Assembly: GCF_013414195.1 (NCBI RefSeq) | Contig: NZ_JAATTV010000004.1 | Span: 186,001-250,000, forward strand | DNA: 64,000 nt | From: Psychrobacter sp. BI730 | Lineage (GTDB): Bacteria; Pseudomonadota; Gammaproteobacteria; Pseudomonadales; Moraxellaceae | Direction: 5' to 3' | Part shown: in pieces, positions 63,059-64,000 of the stretch | How the letters are laid out: each line of letters starts with the position of its first letter | Position numbering within the stretch: the stretch's first letter is position 1 | The notes under the pieces: generated by a model | Told to the model about the DNA's origin: nothing | What the model saw: only the letters and a program-made list of their open reading frames with translations | Database searches by the model: none | Translations under genes and position numbers: made by a program

Positions 63059-63832
63059 ATGAGCAATAAAAACATGGATATCGAAGGCAATACTGCTGAT
63101 CAAATAGAAATTATCTATGAAGATGAGTATATAGTAGCGATTAATAAAGAAGCTGGTCTGTTGGTGCATCGCAGTTGGCTGGACAAAGGCGAGACACGCT
63201 TTGCCATGCAGCTCACACGTGATGCGGTAGGCTGTCATGTGTTTCCAGTACATAGGTTAGACAAACCTACATCAGGTGTATTGTTGTTTGCCAAGAGTTC
63301 AGCCGTGGCACGTAGCCTTACCGAAGCGTTTACTGAACGCAAAGTGACCAAGCAATATTTGGCCGTGGTGCGCGGCTTTATGTCTGAGCAAGGTACTGTT
63401 GATTATGCGTTGAGCTTTAAGCCTGATGCCATTGCCGATAAATTTGCCAATTTAGATAAACCTGCTCAAGAAGCGGTGACTCACTGGCAGAGTTTGGCAC
63501 AAATTGAGCTGCCATTTGCAGTATCAAAAAAGCATGCCACTAGCCGCTATAGTCTGGTGCGCTTAACGCCTGAAACTGGACGCAAACATCAGCTGCGTCG
63601 GCATATGAGACATGTATTCCATCACATCGTGGGTGATACCAGTCACGGCGATATACGTCATACACGATTCTTTCGTACTCACTATGATTGCACGCGTATG
63701 TTGCTGCATGCACAGACTTTGGCACTCAGCCACCCCGTCACTGGTGAGCCACTAGTAATAACAGCGGGATTAGACGATCAATGGATACGTATCTTAGAAG
63801 AGTTCTCTTGGACAGATAGTGTTGAGGTTTAA
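63059..63832 (+). CDS. truC: tRNA pseudouridine(65) synthase TruC-like
   Basis: 257 residues of the RluA family. The catalytic Asp is in VHRLDKPTSGVLLFAK; the N-terminal IIYEDEYIVAINKEAGLLVH and the C-terminal RHMRHVFHHIVGDTSHGD and RTHYDCTRMLLHA are TruC-like. It converts U65 of certain tRNAs to pseudouridine. Weak ribosome site; ATG 63059 is the first plausible start. Housekeeping gene at the right end of the window. Confidence 0.9.
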   Translation: MSNKNMDIEGNTADQIEIIYEDEYIVAINKEAGLLVHRSWLDKGETRFAMQLTRDAVGCHVFPVHRLDKPTSGVLLFAKSSAVARSLTEAFTERKVTKQYLAVVRGFMSEQGTVDYALSFKPDAIADKFANLDKPAQEAVTHWQSLAQIELPFAVSKKHATSRYSLVRLTPETGRKHQLRRHMRHVFHHIVGDTSHGDIRHTRFFRTHYDCTRMLLHAQTLALSHPVTGEPLVITAGLDDQWIRILEEFSWTDSVEV

Positions 63833-63899
63833 GTCCCTAGTGGGGACTGGAAAAGACAACCTCTTATAACACGCTCCAAAACCTCAAGTTTTTCAAAAT

Positions 63900-63990
63900 A
63901 TCTTTTTTATCAAATCATCAGTATCTTGTAGCACCACGCATATAGACCACTCAATCATAATTAGCCATTTATTAGTGATCATCTTATCAA
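63900..63990 (-). pseudogene. Third Fic C-terminal fragment
   Basis: The minus strand reads KMITNKWLIMIEWSICVV, then LQDTDDLIKK before a stop, recalling KKWATITKCSIDTALRDIND-LVEK of the fragment at 53456. Strongly decayed; identity by eye is low to moderate. Confidence 0.45.
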
Positions 63991-64000
63991 AAACCTTTTC

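Noticed and set aside
62660-63253. A 197-residue gene on the minus strand
   Set aside because: Only the last 110 or so residues are pirin-like; the rest is antisense to the TruC-type gene, so it is a truncated fragment with a chance extension.

Overview
The window looks like chromosomal DNA of a gammaproteobacterium of the Moraxellaceae, most probably Psychrobacter. The grounds are an AT-rich composition with good Shine-Dalgarno sites, a type I-F CRISPR-Cas locus, BCCT and SSS osmolyte transporters, and protein sequences of Moraxellaceae flavour. The genus is inferred from gene content; no database was searched.

Layout. 1-1.4 kb: 3' part of a tyrosine integrase followed by two small hypothetical genes. 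1.5-10.2 kb: complete type I-F operon (cas1, cas2-3, cas8f/csy1, cas5f/csy2, cas7f/csy3, cas6f/csy4). 10.2-15.4 kb: leader with a perfect IHF-type site, then 85 repeats and 84 spacers, including a 181-bp tandem duplication of three repeat-spacer units. 16.1-17.5 kb: GntP-type permease. 17.9-24.8 kb: a module of two very large tyrosine-recombinase-like proteins and two small proteins; only the second recombinase keeps a full catalytic set. 24.9-33.4 kb: a probable osmolyte or amino-acid catabolic operon (RidA, semialdehyde dehydrogenase, M19-like protein, BCCT transporter, two uncharacterised proteins) read away from a LysR regulator. 33.7-34.2 kb: truncated serine recombinase. 34.8-38.7 kb: haem acquisition (DUF454 protein, TonB-dependent receptor, haem oxygenase) with two Fur-box-like sites. 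38.8-40.1 kb: IS3-family element. 40.3-47.1 kb: aminophosphonate uptake and breakdown operon with a divergent LysR regulator. 47.2-53.3 kb: a small membrane protein, a LysR/oxidoreductase pair and a run of lipoproteins. 53.4-54.4 kb: gene graveyard (Fic and resolvase fragments, a 3' tRNA-Val fragment). 54.5-60.9 kb: HTH regulator, EamA transporter and a creatine-use cluster (SSS symporter, 35-residue membrane peptide, creatinase, GlxA-type AraC regulator). 60.9-62.0 kb: a duplicated phosphonatase-gene tail fused to a Fic remnant, then a second tRNA-Val 3' fragment. 62.1-63.8 kb: parvulin, pirin remnant, TruC-type pseudouridine synthase.

Taken together this is an accessory region assembled by repeated insertion and decay. 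Several self-contained nutrient modules (creatine, aminophosphonate, haem, osmolyte) each carry their own regulator and transporter. Between them lie recombinase genes, an IS, tRNA-derived repeats and duplicated gene tails. The two 250-bp tRNA-Val-derived direct repeats around the creatine cluster, and a relic of the large-recombinase C-terminus inside that interval, suggest past integrative elements. The most unusual intact features are the large tyrosine-recombinase module, the CRISPR repeat with a U-A rather than C-G closing stem pair, and the uncharacterised BCCT/M19/DUF3726 operon.
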